DNA of 45,298 nucleotides, from positions 1 through 45,298 of the forward strand of contig JASBSN010000095.1 in the NCBI GenBank assembly GCA_030148915.1. Direction: 5' to 3'. The position numbers were made by a program, and so were the translations under genes. A model generated the notes under the pieces. It was not told the origin of the DNA and searched no databases. It saw nothing but the letters and a program-made list of their open reading frames with translations. The DNA comes from Thiogranum sp. (lineage in GTDB: Bacteria; Pseudomonadota; Gammaproteobacteria; DSM-19610). The stretch's first letter is position 1. Each line of letters begins with the position of its first letter. This document shows positions 28,772 to 38,842 of this stretch, one piece after another.

Positions 28772-29710
28772 TCAGGAAGTTTCCGCTTCTTTCACGTCGT
28801 CGCTGTCGGCAGCGGTTTGCCGCAACTTGCCCGGCGCTTCCTGGTCGATTATATCGACCGCCAGTCCGGTGGCCGGATCGATCTCCAGGCCGGTCACGTA
28901 GCAGTCACCCTCGGCGTTGCAGATGCGCCCGTCAATCGCCCAGGGTAATTCCCGGTAGGAGGAATATTTGCTGAAATCCAGGAGCGGGCATTTAATAATG
29001 TCGAAATACGGCGAGTAATCAAAATCACGCGGTGTGAACAAACGGGTGTTGCGCGGAACCATCCGCAGCTTACCCAGGCCGTCGCGTTCCAGTACCGGCA
29101 ACAGCGGGAATTTCACCGAGGCAAACGCCGCGGCAATCATCGATGAGCAGACCGAACGGGTCGGTGACCCGGCGTTGTGCTGAAATAAACTGGAGCGCCA
29201 GCGCCGGGGAATGAAGCTGTAGGGAAACAGAAAACGCGCCAGATCGATTAATTGCCGCAGATCGTAATCAAAACCCAGATGCTGCAGCGCGAACTTGAGG
29301 ACTTGTTGCGCATCCTGGCGCGACAGCCCCACCGGGCGGCACACCCGCAACGAGTCGCTACGGTATTTGCTCAACGGACTGACCACAGTGCCTTCACCCA
29401 GCCAGGCTTCGATAATCAGTTGTTCGTTGGGGTCACCGGCGTAGAACGACAGGACTTTTTCGCGCAGTTCCTCATCGTCGATGTCGTGGATACGCCCGAT
29501 GTACAAGGCCGAGTGCGACCAGGTGCTCTGAGTGACGGTACGGATGATATCGGCAATATGACTGCGGCCTTCGACCAGCAGCACGTCGCAGGGACGGATC
29601 TCGTAGCGGAGTCGGTCAAAATCGCACATGGGAGACGCGGCGTGAAAGCGCTCGGTCGTCAGCCAGCGGACGATTTTCTTTCCCAGCCAGGCTGCGGGAT
29701 TCAGCCCCAT
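28772..29710 (-). CDS. YiiX-like permuted NlpC/P60 (papain-fold) protein
   Basis: A 312-residue cytoplasmic-looking protein (no signal peptide) with the order expected of circularly permuted papain-fold enzymes of the YiiX/DUF830 group: RPCDVLLVEGRSHIADIIR, His66 in STWSHSALYIGR, an acid in LIIEAWLGEG (Glu101), and the likely nucleophile Cys188 in RSVCSSMIAAAF. Members are known or suspected amidases, peptidases or lipid acyltransferases; the substrate is unknown. ATG 29710 is chosen because GGAGG lies just upstream; a longer frame to 29782 lacks such a site. It leads the fad operon, 11 bp before fadE, so a lipid or N-acyl substrate is a reasonable but untested inference. Confidence 0.75.
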   Translation of the reverse strand: MGLNPAAWLGKKIVRWLTTERFHAASPMCDFDRLRYEIRPCDVLLVEGRSHIADIIRTVTQSTWSHSALYIGRIHDIDDEELREKVLSFYAGDPNEQLIIEAWLGEGTVVSPLSKYRSDSLRVCRPVGLSRQDAQQVLKFALQHLGFDYDLRQLIDLARFLFPYSFIPRRWRSSLFQHNAGSPTRSVCSSMIAAAFASVKFPLLPVLERDGLGKLRMVPRNTRLFTPRDFDYSPYFDIIKCPLLDFSKYSSYRELPWAIDGRICNAEGDCYVTGLEIDPATGLAVDIIDQEAPGKLRQTAADSDDVKEAETS

Positions 29711-29907
29711 ACAACCTCCGCAAGAGTGAATTTTCTCAGGTGCGGGTCGAAGCCGGACACGCGACGACCCAGCGTTTCGCACCTCTGTAATTAGACCCCC
29801 GCCAAGACATCGAGTTGTGCTGCGCTGAATCGAGGTGCGGCTATAGTAAGGATAGCGGCATTTTCAGGCCGAGGCTGAGAAGGCGGTATAAGCGGTTGAT
29901 AAGCAGC

Positions 29908-31032
29908 CTATTCAAAGGCCAGCACCAGCGACAGCGCCCGTTCCAGGACCGCCTCGGGGGTATAAAAATGCGGTGAAAAGCGGATTCCGCCACCGCGCAG
30001 CGCGCAAATTACCCCCTGCGCCTGCAAGTAGTCGTAGAGGTCCGACGTATTTACGCCCGGACGCTCGAAGGTGATAATTCCCGCACGACGGTCCGGATGC
30101 ACCTCGGAAAGAATATTGAAGCCATTTTTATTTAATTTATCAATTAAATAAGATGCTTTTTCAGAAATTAGTTCATGTATTTTCTGAGACCCGATTTCCA
30201 GCAGCAGACTGACGCTGGCGTGCAGGGCGTGAGTGCCGAGCATATTGGGACTGCCGCACTCGAAACGCCGTGCGCTGTGAGCGGGCTGCCAATCACGGTT
30301 GTCAAAGTCCCCCATGGCTTCGACCATGTGCCAACCGTACTGACGCAACATCAGACGCGACAACCACTCGCGCCGGCAGTAAAACAAGGCTAAACCCTCG
30401 GGGCCGAGCATCCACTTGTGGCCGTCGGCCATGACAAAGTCGGCCTGGCAGGCCTGCACATCGAATGGACGGGCACCGATACTCTGGATGGCATCGACAC
30501 AAAAAGCCACCTCGCGCCGCCGGCAGGCCGCGCCTATGGCCACCAGATCGAGCGCCAGTCCGCTGCTGTATTGAACAGCGCTTACCGACACCAAGCGGGT
30601 GCGCGCGGTGATGGCATCGATAACAGCGCTTTCAGCGCTGTCGCGCCGCTTGCTGATATCGGCCTCGATCACCTCGACGCCGAGGCAGCGCAACGACTCC
30701 CAGACGATACGGTTGGAGGGAAATTCCTGATCCGTTATCACCACCTGGTCGCCCGCTTGCCAGTCGATGCCCCAGGCGACCACCGACAAGGCTTCGGAGG
30801 TGCTTTTGAGCAACGCGATTTCCTCGATATCGGCGGCATTGATCAGTTGCCGCAAGTAGTCGCGCAGCTCCTGCTCGATTTGCTGCCAGCGGACAAAATG
30901 CCGCGAGCCCAGGCGAGCGTTTTCATCGGCAAAGCGCTCAACGGCACGCACGGTGCGCTGCGGCCACGGGGAGACGGCGGCATGATTGAGATAGCACAGC
31001 CCCTCATCCAGCGCGAATTCCGCCTGGCTCAT
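29908..31032 (-). CDS. class V aminotransferase-fold PLP enzyme
   Basis: A 374-residue fold-type I PLP protein of the cysteine desulfurase/isopenicillin N epimerase superfamily. The PLP lysine is Lys206 in MADGHKWMLGPEGLALFY, with VDAIQSIGARPFD upstream. The C-terminus reads LRGGGIRFSPHFYTPEAV. The SufS/IscS active-site cysteine loop is absent, so it is unlikely to be a desulfurase; kynureninase-like or epimerase-like chemistry is possible. ATG 31032 has GAGGAGG at good spacing. It lies 13 bp after gltA, presumably in the same transcript. Codons in the region 30115-30180 are AT-rich (KLNKNGFN), unlike the neighbours. Confidence 0.82.
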   Translation of the reverse strand: MSQAEFALDEGLCYLNHAAVSPWPQRTVRAVERFADENARLGSRHFVRWQQIEQELRDYLRQLINAADIEEIALLKSTSEALSVVAWGIDWQAGDQVVITDQEFPSNRIVWESLRCLGVEVIEADISKRRDSAESAVIDAITARTRLVSVSAVQYSSGLALDLVAIGAACRRREVAFCVDAIQSIGARPFDVQACQADFVMADGHKWMLGPEGLALFYCRREWLSRLMLRQYGWHMVEAMGDFDNRDWQPAHSARRFECGSPNMLGTHALHASVSLLLEIGSQKIHELISEKASYLIDKLNKNGFNILSEVHPDRRAGIITFERPGVNTSDLYDYLQAQGVICALRGGGIRFSPHFYTPEAVLERALSLVLAFE

Positions 31033-31045
31033 GGGTGTTGCCTCC

Positions 31046-32341
31046 TCATCGCTGATCCATCGGCCGGTAGTCGCGTGGTCCGTGGCCCACATACAGTTGT
31101 CGCGGACGACCGATGCGCTGATTGTCTTCGGCGATCATCTCCATCCACTGGGCGACCCAGCCTACGGTACGGGCGATGGCAAACATGACGGTAAACATGT
31201 TCCTCGGAATACCCAATGCCTTATAGATCACGCCGGAGTAAAAATCGACATTGGGGTAAAGTTTGCGTTCGATAAAGTACTCATCCTGCAGGGCGATCTC
31301 CTCCAGTCGCAGCGCCAGCTCGAAGCGCGGGTCGTTGGCGTCCCCCAATTTTTCCAGCACCTCGTGGCACATGCTACGGATGATGCGCGCGCGCGGATCA
31401 TAATTTTTGTAGACGCGGTGACCGAAGCCCATTAAGCGGAAGGGATCGTTTTTATCCTTGGCGCGCGCCAGGAATGTGGGAATATTCTTGACTTCACCGA
31501 TTTCATCCAGCATATCCAGTACCGCTTCGTTGGCGCCGCCGTGGGCGGGGCCCCAGAGCGCGGCGATACCCGAGGCGATACAGGCGAAAGGGTTGGCCCC
31601 GGAGCTGCCCGCCAGTCTGACCGTCGAGGTGCTGGCGTTCTGCTCGTGATCGATGTGCAGAATGAAAATCAGATCCAGCGCTTTCTCCGCGACAGGATCG
31701 ATCGCATAGGCTTCGCAGGGCACGGAGAACATCATATTGAGCAGGTTGCCCGTGTAGCTCAGGGAATTGTCCGGGTAGACTTGCGGTTCGCCGATCGAGT
31801 GTTTGTAACTGGCGGCGGCGATGCTGGGCATTTTCGCGATCATCCGATGAGCGGCTATTTCACGGTGGCGCTCATTGGTGATATCGGTCGAATCATGATA
31901 GAAAGCCGACAGCGATCCAACCACGCCGACCATAATCGCCATCGGATGGGCGTCGTGGTAGAAGCCGTGGAAAAAACTTTTCAACGCCTCATTGAGCATG
32001 CTGTGATGCGTAATAATGGTGTTGAAGTTTTCCTGCTGGCCTCGATTCGGTAGCTCGCCGTACAACATCAGGTAGGCGACTTCGAGAAAATTGCTGTGTT
32101 CGGCCAGCTGCTCAATGGGATAACCTCGATACTGCAGCACGCCCTCGGCGCCGTCGAGGTAGGTCAGGGCGCTGTTGCAGCTGGCGGTGGACAGAAACCC
32201 GGGGTCATAGGTGAAGTAACCGAGCTCGCTGAAAAACCGCCCGATATCGAGCGCGTAGGGTCCCTGCGTTGCCGCCAGCAGCGGCAGTTCGACCTGCCTG
32301 CCGCTGCGGTTGTCGGTGATCGTGACCGTGTCTTTGCCCAT
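31046..32341 (-). CDS. gltA: citrate synthase (type II, hexameric)
   Basis: Condenses acetyl-CoA and oxaloacetate to citrate. The 431-residue protein matches the Gram-negative type: the N-terminal domain begins [20 protein letters not shown], then [20 protein letters not shown]; catalytic histidines lie in [15 protein letters not shown] and [15 protein letters not shown], the second with [15 protein letters not shown]; the catalytic Asp is in [16 protein letters not shown]. This type is usually inhibited by NADH. A short 71-bp gap separates it from the clsB stop and should hold its promoter and Shine-Dalgarno (GGGGAGGAA before the ATG). Confidence 0.97.
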   Translation of the reverse strand: MGKDTVTITDNRSGRQVELPLLAATQGPYALDIGRFFSELGYFTYDPGFLSTASCNSALTYLDGAEGVLQYRGYPIEQLAEHSNFLEVAYLMLYGELPNRGQQENFNTIITHHSMLNEALKSFFHGFYHDAHPMAIMVGVVGSLSAFYHDSTDITNERHREIAAHRMIAKMPSIAAASYKHSIGEPQVYPDNSLSYTGNLLNMMFSVPCEAYAIDPVAEKALDLIFILHIDHEQNASTSTVRLAGSSGANPFACIASGIAALWGPAHGGANEAVLDMLDEIGEVKNIPTFLARAKDKNDPFRLMGFGHRVYKNYDPRARIIRSMCHEVLEKLGDANDPRFELALRLEEIALQDEYFIERKLYPNVDFYSGVIYKALGIPRNMFTVMFAIARTVGWVAQWMEMIAEDNQRIGRPRQLYVGHGPRDYRPMDQR

Positions 32342-32412
32342 ACTGTTCCTCCCCGGTTGGCGCCGCCGTGATTATGTCAGGTAATCGCCCGCCGTGTGTA
32401 GCCGGGCGGTGT

Positions 32413-33549
32413 TCACAGCCAGCGTCGCGTCAGCCAGCCGGCCAACTCCGGCAATTTGGCAAGCCAGGGGCGTCGCGCCCAGCGGTCGGCGTGAATTTCC
32501 TCGCTGTATTCGAGATCGCGCTGAAACTGTTCGACCAGTTCGGTGCACAGGCGGCTGTTGCGGGTGAACAGGTTGAGTTCATAGTTGAGTCGAAAACTGC
32601 GGTAGTCGATATTGGCGGTGCCGATGGTCGCATGGCTGCTGTCAACGACGATGGTTTTGGCGTGCAGCAGGCGCGGCTGATACTCGAACACCCTGACGCC
32701 GCTGGCCAGCAGGCTGTCGTAGACGGCGCGGGCGGCCCACTGGGCCAGGCGCACGTCGCTTTTGCCGGGGACCAGCAGACGCACGTCGACGCCACGAGCG
32801 GCGGCGGCGGTGATCTGGCGGCGCAGGCGCCTTTCCGGGACGAAATAAGGGGTGGTGATGAATATTGTCCGGCGGGCGTGCGAGAGCATACTGGCGAAAG
32901 TGCCATTGAGCTGACGCCGGGCACCGCGCATGTAGTTGGTCAGTAACACATCATCGGCGACCGGCTGCGGCGCGTCACGGCGCTTGCGCCGGATCCAGAA
33001 GCGGTTGAACAGCCGCTGCGCCTGTTCGGCGAGGTCGCCGGTAAAGCGGATGTGAGTGTCGCGCCAGCACTGGTCCTGAGAGAAAGTGCGCGAACTCTCG
33101 CGGTGAATATTAAAACCGCCCACATAGGCACAACAGCCATCGACGACCAGCAGTTTACGGTGATTACGCCGGTTATAGCGCCACGGTCGGCGCCAGTCCC
33201 AGCGGTGAAACCAGCGCAGCTGCACTCGGCTGTGACGCACCCGCCTGGACAGTTCCCGCGATTGCCAGAACATCGAGCCGGCGGCATCGAGGTGCAGACG
33301 CACGCGCACGCCGCTGCCGGCCTTATCGATCAGTGCGTCGATAAAACGCCGGCCGATTTCGTCGTAGGCAAAGATATAACATTCCAGCAGTACTTCTTTC
33401 TCGGCGCCGGCGATGCTGGTCAGCATGTCCTCGTAGAGGCTATCGCCGTCGGTGAACAGCTTATAACCCTCGATGCTCAAGAGGCTTTGCCTGTAATGAC
33501 GGCGGTAAACGCCGCCCGGCGGCTTGGCGGCCGGGCGGGCGATTTGCAC
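32413..33549 (-). CDS. clsB: cardiolipin synthase, ClsB-like (phospholipase D superfamily)
   Basis: A 378-residue protein with two PLD motifs of the HxKxxxxD type: HRKLLVVDG with GGFNIHRESS after it, and HAKTIVVDSSHATIGTANID. It lacks the N-terminal transmembrane pair of ClsA, as does ClsB, and would form cardiolipin from phosphatidylglycerol and another phospholipid at the inner membrane. Highly basic patches (RWDWRRPWRYNRRNHRK) suit membrane association. The start is a GTG at 33549 without a strong ribosome binding site, so the exact start is uncertain. It follows the Host_attach-family gene by 12 bp. Confidence 0.88.
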   Translation of the reverse strand: MQIARPAAKPPGGVYRRHYRQSLLSIEGYKLFTDGDSLYEDMLTSIAGAEKEVLLECYIFAYDEIGRRFIDALIDKAGSGVRVRLHLDAAGSMFWQSRELSRRVRHSRVQLRWFHRWDWRRPWRYNRRNHRKLLVVDGCCAYVGGFNIHRESSRTFSQDQCWRDTHIRFTGDLAEQAQRLFNRFWIRRKRRDAPQPVADDVLLTNYMRGARRQLNGTFASMLSHARRTIFITTPYFVPERRLRRQITAAAARGVDVRLLVPGKSDVRLAQWAARAVYDSLLASGVRVFEYQPRLLHAKTIVVDSSHATIGTANIDYRSFRLNYELNLFTRNSRLCTELVEQFQRDLEYSEEIHADRWARRPWLAKLPELAGWLTRRWL

Positions 33550-33561
33550 CGGGAGCGCCGG

Positions 33562-33987
33562 TTAGAGATAGCCGCGTACCACCTCCGGCGATTTCTGCAC
33601 CAGATTTTTGTCCACCTGTCGCGACACCAGGGACATGACTTCCTTACTGAGGGTGTGACGCAAATTGCCGAGAAAAGCCGGCGGAGCAATCAACACCAAT
33701 CGGTCGAAATCGCTGCTGGTCCTGGCGTTTTCGAGGTAGCTCGCCAATTCACGCGCAAACTCCAACGACTCGTGGTCCTTGGCGCTGATTTTGTTGTCCA
33801 GCAGGTGCCGACCCTGGCCGACACTGCCGCCGTCGCTACCGGCGCTGTCGGTGACCAGGTCGCCTTCGTGCATGCGACACTCCGGGTGCACCATGGCGTC
33901 GATTTCTGTGATGGGAGCACGGTGACCGTTAACTTTGTATATTTTCGCCCGACTGCTTTCTGCGACAAGAACCCACATCTTCGACAT
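33562..33987 (-). CDS. Host_attach-family (PF10116-like) protein
   Basis: A 141-residue soluble protein. The start MSKMWVLVAESSRAKIYKV, the middle HESLEFARELASYLENAR and the segment LVLIAPPAFLGNLRHTLS identify the family first named for an Agrobacterium protein needed for attachment to plants; its general function is unknown and it is widespread in free-living proteobacteria, so the name should not be read as a host association. The fold resembles RNase E-/eRF1-like domains. ATG 33987 is preferred over a GTG at 33996 because AGGAGT (34000-33995) is then at the right distance. It is probably co-transcribed with clsB. Confidence 0.85.
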   Translation of the reverse strand: MSKMWVLVAESSRAKIYKVNGHRAPITEIDAMVHPECRMHEGDLVTDSAGSDGGSVGQGRHLLDNKISAKDHESLEFARELASYLENARTSSDFDRLVLIAPPAFLGNLRHTLSKEVMSLVSRQVDKNLVQKSPEVVRGYL

Positions 33988-34238
33988 AAACTTCACTCCT
34001 GTATTCAGACAATCGGAACAGCGTAAAGAGGGTATAGCTTAGGCTCGATATTCTGGCGAAAGTATAGACACCTCTCAGCGTATGAAATTGCGCCCTGAAA
34101 TACAACTTTGCAGAGCGCCTCGCCAGGCTCTGTAAGACTTTCCTGACGACAAGGGAAACCCTGACACATCAGAGACCTGTTGATGCCGAACGGACTACTG
34201 CTGCCGCGCCACTACGTGTCGATGGCGCCGGGCAGGGC

Positions 34239-37200
34239 TTACTCCTCGCCAGCATGTTTTATTCCCCGTCTGCGCCAGAGAAGAAAAGTCGCGGGAATCA
34301 CCAGCAGAGTCAGCACCGTGGCACTGAGCATGCCGCCGACCATCGGCGAGGCAATCCGGCGCATAACTTCCGACCCGGTGCCGCTGCCCAACATGATCGG
34401 CAGCAGGCCGGCGATAATCGCCGATACGGTCATCATGATCGGGCGCACGCGCAACAGCGCACCTTCGATAATTGCCTCACGAAGATTAGCGGCGTTCATG
34501 ACGCGGTTCTCGGCCTGGGCCCGCTCCTGGTGCCGGCGAAAGGCCTGATTCAAGTACACCAGCATCACCACGCCGATTTCGACCGACACGCCGGCCAGCG
34601 CGATAAAACCGACACCCACGGCCACCGACAGATCGTAGTGCAACCAGAACAGCAGCCAGATCCCGCCGACCAGCGCCAGTGGCAAAGTGGCCAGGATGAT
34701 CAGCACTTCGGCCACGCGCCGGAAATTCAGATACAGGAGCAGTACAATAATCGCCAGGGTAACCGGGACGACGGTGGACAGGCGCTCTTTGGCCCGCTCC
34801 ATGTATTCGTACTGCCCCGACCAGTTGAGTGAATAGCCGGCGGGCAAATCGACCTGCTCGGCCACTACCCGTTTGGCGTCTTTGACGTAAGAGCCCAGGT
34901 CGCGGTCCTGGATATCGATATAGATCCAGCCGTTGAGGCGGGCGTTTTCGCTTTTAATCATACCGGGCCCGCCGACGATCTTGACGTCGGCGACATCGCC
35001 AAGGGCGATCTGTGCACCGATCGGCGTCTGTATCGGCAGCTCTGCAAGTTTGCTTTCGGAGTCGCGTACGTCGCGGGGGTAACGCAAATTCACGGGGTAG
35101 CGTTCCAGGCCTTCGATACTTTCGGTGACATTCATACCGCCGACGGCGGTGCTGACGATTTCCTGTATATCGGCGACGTTCAGGCCGTAGCGCGAAGCCG
35201 CGGCGCGATCGATATCGACCAGCACATAACGCCCGCCGACCACGCGTTCCGAAAACACCGAAACGGTGCCTTTCACCGGGGTCAGCACGCGCTCAATGTC
35301 CTGGCCGATTTTTTGAATCACCGCCAGATCCGGGCCGGCCACTTTGACGCCGACCGGCGTTTTGATTCCGGTCGCCAGCATGTCGATGCGGTTTTTGATC
35401 GGCATCACCCAGGCGTTGCTGATGCCGGGAATCTGCACCAGCGCGTCGAGCTCGCGGCGCAACTTCTCCATGGTCATACCTTCGCGCCATTGATCGCGGG
35501 GTTTGAGCTGAATGGTGGTTTCCACCATCGTCAACGGGGCAGGATCGGTCGCCGACTCCGCGCGTCCCATTTTACCGAAAACCCGTTTCACCTCGGGCAC
35601 CGTTTTGATCAGGCGATCGGTCTGCTGGAGGATCTGTTGGGCTTTGCCGATGGAAACCGCCGGGAAGGCGCTTGGCATATACAACAAATCGCCCTCATCC
35701 AGATCGGGCATGAACTCCGACCCCAGGCTGCTCTGCAACGGCCACCAGCCGGCCAGCGGCCAGAGCGCGGAACTTGCCGCCAGCGCCGAGACCAGTAACA
35801 CGGTTTTGGGTGATCGCAGAATCCAGTGAATGAGGGGCTTATAGACGGCGATCAGCATACGGTTGACCGGATTCTTGTTCTCGGCAAGAATTTTGCCGCG
35901 GATAAAGTAGCCCATCAGCACCGGCACCAGGGTGATTGACAGGCCGGCGGCGCCGGCCATGGCATAGGTCTTGGTGAAGGCCAGGGGAGCGAAAAGACGA
36001 CCTTCCTGTGCTTCGAGCGTGAACACTGGCAGGAAGCTGAGCGTAATAATCAGCAGCGAGAAAAACAATGCCGGCCCTACCTCCGCCGAGGCTTTGGCGA
36101 TGATCTCCCAACGGTTCTCGGCGGTTACCAGCTCGTGCTCCAGGTGCTTGTGCACGTTTTCGATCATCACGATGGCGGCATCCACCATGGCGCCGATGGC
36201 GATAGCAATACCCCCCAACGACATGATGTTGGCGTTAATCCCCTGGCCGTGCATGATAATAAAAGCCACCAGAATACCCACCGGCAGACTGAAAATGACC
36301 ACCAGGGCCGAGCGCAAATGAAACAGAAACACGGCGCATACCAGCACGACCACAATGAATTCCTCGACCAGCTTTTCTTTCAGCGTATCGATGGCGCGCT
36401 CGATCAACCCGGAACGGTCGTAGGCGGGGACGATTTCCACGCCATCCGGAAGACTGCGTGAGAGTTCTTTGAGCTTGGCTTTGACCCCGTCAATCGTGCT
36501 CAGCGCATTTTCACCCCAGCGCATGATCACCACACCGCCGACCACTTCGCCTTCGCCGTCCAGTTCGGCCAGGCCGCGACGCATCTGCGGTCCGATACGC
36601 ACATCGGCGATTTCGCCGAGCAGCACAGGAGTGCCGTTGGCGTTGATGTCGATCGGTATTTGACGTAATTCCTCGACCCCCTTGATGTAACCGGTGGCGC
36701 GCACCATGTACTCGGCTTCGGCCATTTCTATCACCGATCCACCGACCTCCTGATTGCCCCGCTGAATGGCCGTTTTCACTTTCGCCAGCGGAATGCCGTA
36801 GGCGCGCAGGCGATCCGGATCCACCACGACCTGATATTGTTTGACCATCCCGCCGATGGTCGAAACCTCGGAAACCCCCGGTACGGTCTGTAACTCAAAT
36901 TTCAGAAACCAGTCCTGGAGGCTGCGCAGTTCGGAAATATCGTGTTTACCGCTACGATCGACCAGCGCGTATTCGTACACCCAGCCAACGCCGGTAGCGT
37001 CGGGTCCCAGGGCGGTGGAGGCGGCGGCGGGCAGATTACTCTGCACCTGACTGAGGTATTCGAGCACCCGCGAGCGTGCCCAGTAAAGGTCGGTGCCGTC
37101 TTCGAACAGCACATAGACATATGAGTCACCGAAAAACGAATAGCCGCGCACCGTCGTCGCCTTGGGCACCGAGAGCATCGTTGTGGTCAGCGGGTAGGTG

Positions 37201-37394
37201 ACCTGATCCTCCACCACCTGCGGCGCCTGTCCCGGATAGGTGGTTTTTATAATCACCTGGACATCGGATAAATCCGGAATGGCGTCCAAGGGCGTATTTT
37301 TTATTGAATAGATTCCCCATCCGGTGAGAATCAGGGTCAGCAACAGCACCAAAAAGCGGTTGTTCAACGACCAGTGGATAATCCGGGTGATCAT
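34239..37394 (-). CDS. cusA: Cu(I)/Ag(I) efflux RND transporter, inner-membrane pump
   Basis: A 1051-residue heavy-metal RND pump with twelve predicted transmembrane segments and two large periplasmic loops. It starts [19 protein letters not shown]. The three methionines that bind Cu(I)/Ag(I) in E. coli CusA are conserved in context: [26 protein letters not shown] and [14 protein letters not shown]. This favours monovalent copper/silver over Zn/Co/Cd. Proton-relay residues appear in [13 protein letters not shown] and [15 protein letters not shown]. The ATG overlaps the cusB stop by four bases. CusA is the last gene of the operon; no clear intrinsic terminator follows. Confidence 0.95.
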   Translation of the reverse strand: MITRIIHWSLNNRFLVLLLTLILTGWGIYSIKNTPLDAIPDLSDVQVIIKTTYPGQAPQVVEDQVTYPLTTTMLSVPKATTVRGYSFFGDSYVYVLFEDGTDLYWARSRVLEYLSQVQSNLPAAASTALGPDATGVGWVYEYALVDRSGKHDISELRSLQDWFLKFELQTVPGVSEVSTIGGMVKQYQVVVDPDRLRAYGIPLAKVKTAIQRGNQEVGGSVIEMAEAEYMVRATGYIKGVEELRQIPIDINANGTPVLLGEIADVRIGPQMRRGLAELDGEGEVVGGVVIMRWGENALSTIDGVKAKLKELSRSLPDGVEIVPAYDRSGLIERAIDTLKEKLVEEFIVVVLVCAVFLFHLRSALVVIFSLPVGILVAFIIMHGQGINANIMSLGGIAIAIGAMVDAAIVMIENVHKHLEHELVTAENRWEIIAKASAEVGPALFFSLLIITLSFLPVFTLEAQEGRLFAPLAFTKTYAMAGAAGLSITLVPVLMGYFIRGKILAENKNPVNRMLIAVYKPLIHWILRSPKTVLLVSALAASSALWPLAGWWPLQSSLGSEFMPDLDEGDLLYMPSAFPAVSIGKAQQILQQTDRLIKTVPEVKRVFGKMGRAESATDPAPLTMVETTIQLKPRDQWREGMTMEKLRRELDALVQIPGISNAWVMPIKNRIDMLATGIKTPVGVKVAGPDLAVIQKIGQDIERVLTPVKGTVSVFSERVVGGRYVLVDIDRAAASRYGLNVADIQEIVSTAVGGMNVTESIEGLERYPVNLRYPRDVRDSESKLAELPIQTPIGAQIALGDVADVKIVGGPGMIKSENARLNGWIYIDIQDRDLGSYVKDAKRVVAEQVDLPAGYSLNWSGQYEYMERAKERLSTVVPVTLAIIVLLLYLNFRRVAEVLIILATLPLALVGGIWLLFWLHYDLSVAVGVGFIALAGVSVEIGVVMLVYLNQAFRRHQERAQAENRVMNAANLREAIIEGALLRVRPIMMTVSAIIAGLLPIMLGSGTGSEVMRRIASPMVGGMLSATVLTLLVIPATFLLWRRRGIKHAGEE

Positions 37395-38842
37395 GGTGCC
37401 TTCTCCTCGCCGCTGAGCTGAATGCTGTTGATGACATAGCGCCCTTCAGCGTCCTTGAGGAGAGTGAAATGCACCGCGTCGCCGACCTTCAGGCCGCTCA
37501 AATCGACGCTGTCTGCGACCGGAAAGTCCATGCTCATGGCCGGCCAGTTCAGTTCGGCGATGGGTTCATGAGACAGGTTCAATTTCTTATCGGCGGCGAA
37601 TATTTCCTTGACCACGCCCATACCCATAATGGGTTTCTCGCCGCTCGCGCTGTTGTCCGTTTGCGGTTCGCTGTCCATGCGGCTAAAGCTGGCTTTCAGG
37701 CTGGCCTCGGAATCGATCAGAAACTGCGCCGAGGTGACGACCCGGTCGCCTTCGCGCAGGCCGGAGATTATTTCCACGAAGTTGCCGCTTTCCATCCCGG
37801 CGACAACCTCCTGGGCCTTGAACTTGCCCTCACCGAGATCGACAACCACGCGTGGCCCGTCACCGGTCTTGATCAGTGCTTCGCGCGGGATGCTGAGTAC
37901 GTTGGGTTTCGGACCGGCGTAGATGTTGACGTCGGCGTACATATCCGGCTTAAGCGTCTCGTCCGGGTTTTGGAATACCAACCGGGCCTGCAGGGTACGG
38001 GTTTTGGGGTCGATAGTCGGATAGACGAACTCTACCTTACCTTTCCAGACGCGCCCGGGCTCATAGCCCAGCCGGGCCTCGGCCGGTTGACCGGGGGCGA
38101 CCCAGTCAGATTGACGCTCAAAGACATCGACCAGCAACCAGACACTGGACAGATCGGCCAACGCCAGGACTTCGGTGGCCGGTTTCACATACATGCCTTC
38201 ACGCACATTGAGGCTGTCGACAATTCCGTCCTGGCTGGCATGCACGCGGATGCGTTGCGCGGCGCGGCGATCGCGTGCTACCTGGCGTATTTGTTCATTG
38301 CTGACACCGAGGGCTTCGAGCCGATCACGCGAAGCATTTTTTAGATAATTATTGTTGGCACGCAGGGCCTGAATGTATTCCTCCTGGGCGTTCACCAGAT
38401 CCGGCGAATACAGTTCAAACAGCAAGTCGCCTTTTTTCACCCGCTCGCCATTGGACTTGACATACAGTTTTTCAATCCAGCCATCGGTGCGCAAATGCAG
38501 GTGGCTGATGTGGCGTTCGTCGAAGGCCACGTAGCCTACCGCGTTAATGCGCCGCCACAGCGGCCCGCGTTCAACCAGGGCCGAACGTACGCCAAGATTC
38601 TGCACCATGGCGGGATCAATGCTGACAACATCGCCATCGCCGCCCGCCTGATCCGCATAGACCGGTACCAGATCCATGCCCATTGGCGATTTACCCGGTT
38701 TGTCGCTGCGGTAAGTCGGATCCATGGGCGCCACCCAGTAAAGAATTTTCGCCTCGTCACCGGCGGCGTAAAGCGGCGTGGGCGAAAACGCCAAGGTGGC
38801 CTGCAGCAGAATAAAGAGTAGGCTTGCGTGAAAGCTGTTCAT
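37391..38842 (-). CDS. cusB: Cu/Ag efflux periplasmic adaptor with C-terminal CusF-like domain
   Basis: A 483-residue membrane-fusion protein that links CusA to CusC. An N-terminal signal peptide ends near LYAAGD; a short metal-binding segment follows ([20 protein letters not shown], then GMDLVPVY). The HlyD-type core carries the hairpin (about 165-215) and barrel domains. From about residue 400 a complete CusF-like metallochaperone domain is fused: [20 protein letters not shown], then [11 protein letters not shown], containing the His, Trp, Met, Met ligand set of CusF. Thus the adaptor brings its own Cu(I)/Ag(I) chaperone. It overlaps cusC and cusA by four bases each. Confidence 0.95.
   Translation of the reverse strand: MNSFHASLLFILLQATLAFSPTPLYAAGDEAKILYWVAPMDPTYRSDKPGKSPMGMDLVPVYADQAGGDGDVVSIDPAMVQNLGVRSALVERGPLWRRINAVGYVAFDERHISHLHLRTDGWIEKLYVKSNGERVKKGDLLFELYSPDLVNAQEEYIQALRANNNYLKNASRDRLEALGVSNEQIRQVARDRRAAQRIRVHASQDGIVDSLNVREGMYVKPATEVLALADLSSVWLLVDVFERQSDWVAPGQPAEARLGYEPGRVWKGKVEFVYPTIDPKTRTLQARLVFQNPDETLKPDMYADVNIYAGPKPNVLSIPREALIKTGDGPRVVVDLGEGKFKAQEVVAGMESGNFVEIISGLREGDRVVTSAQFLIDSEASLKASFSRMDSEPQTDNSASGEKPIMGMGVVKEIFAADKKLNLSHEPIAELNWPAMSMDFPVADSVDLSGLKVGDAVHFTLLKDAEGRYVINSIQLSGEEKAP

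Noticed and set aside
29908-31032. SufS/IscS cysteine desulfurase
   Set aside because: The PLP site fits the superfamily but the active-site Cys loop is absent and no suf/isc genes are nearby.
33562-33987. Prophage or plant-attachment locus suggested by the family name Host_attach
   Set aside because: The surrounding genes are housekeeping (clsB, gltA) and no phage or integrase genes exist in the window; the name is historical.
34080-34170. Intrinsic terminator for the cus operon
   Set aside because: CAGAGC...GCTCTG forms a short imperfect hairpin near 34110, but no T-run follows on the minus strand.
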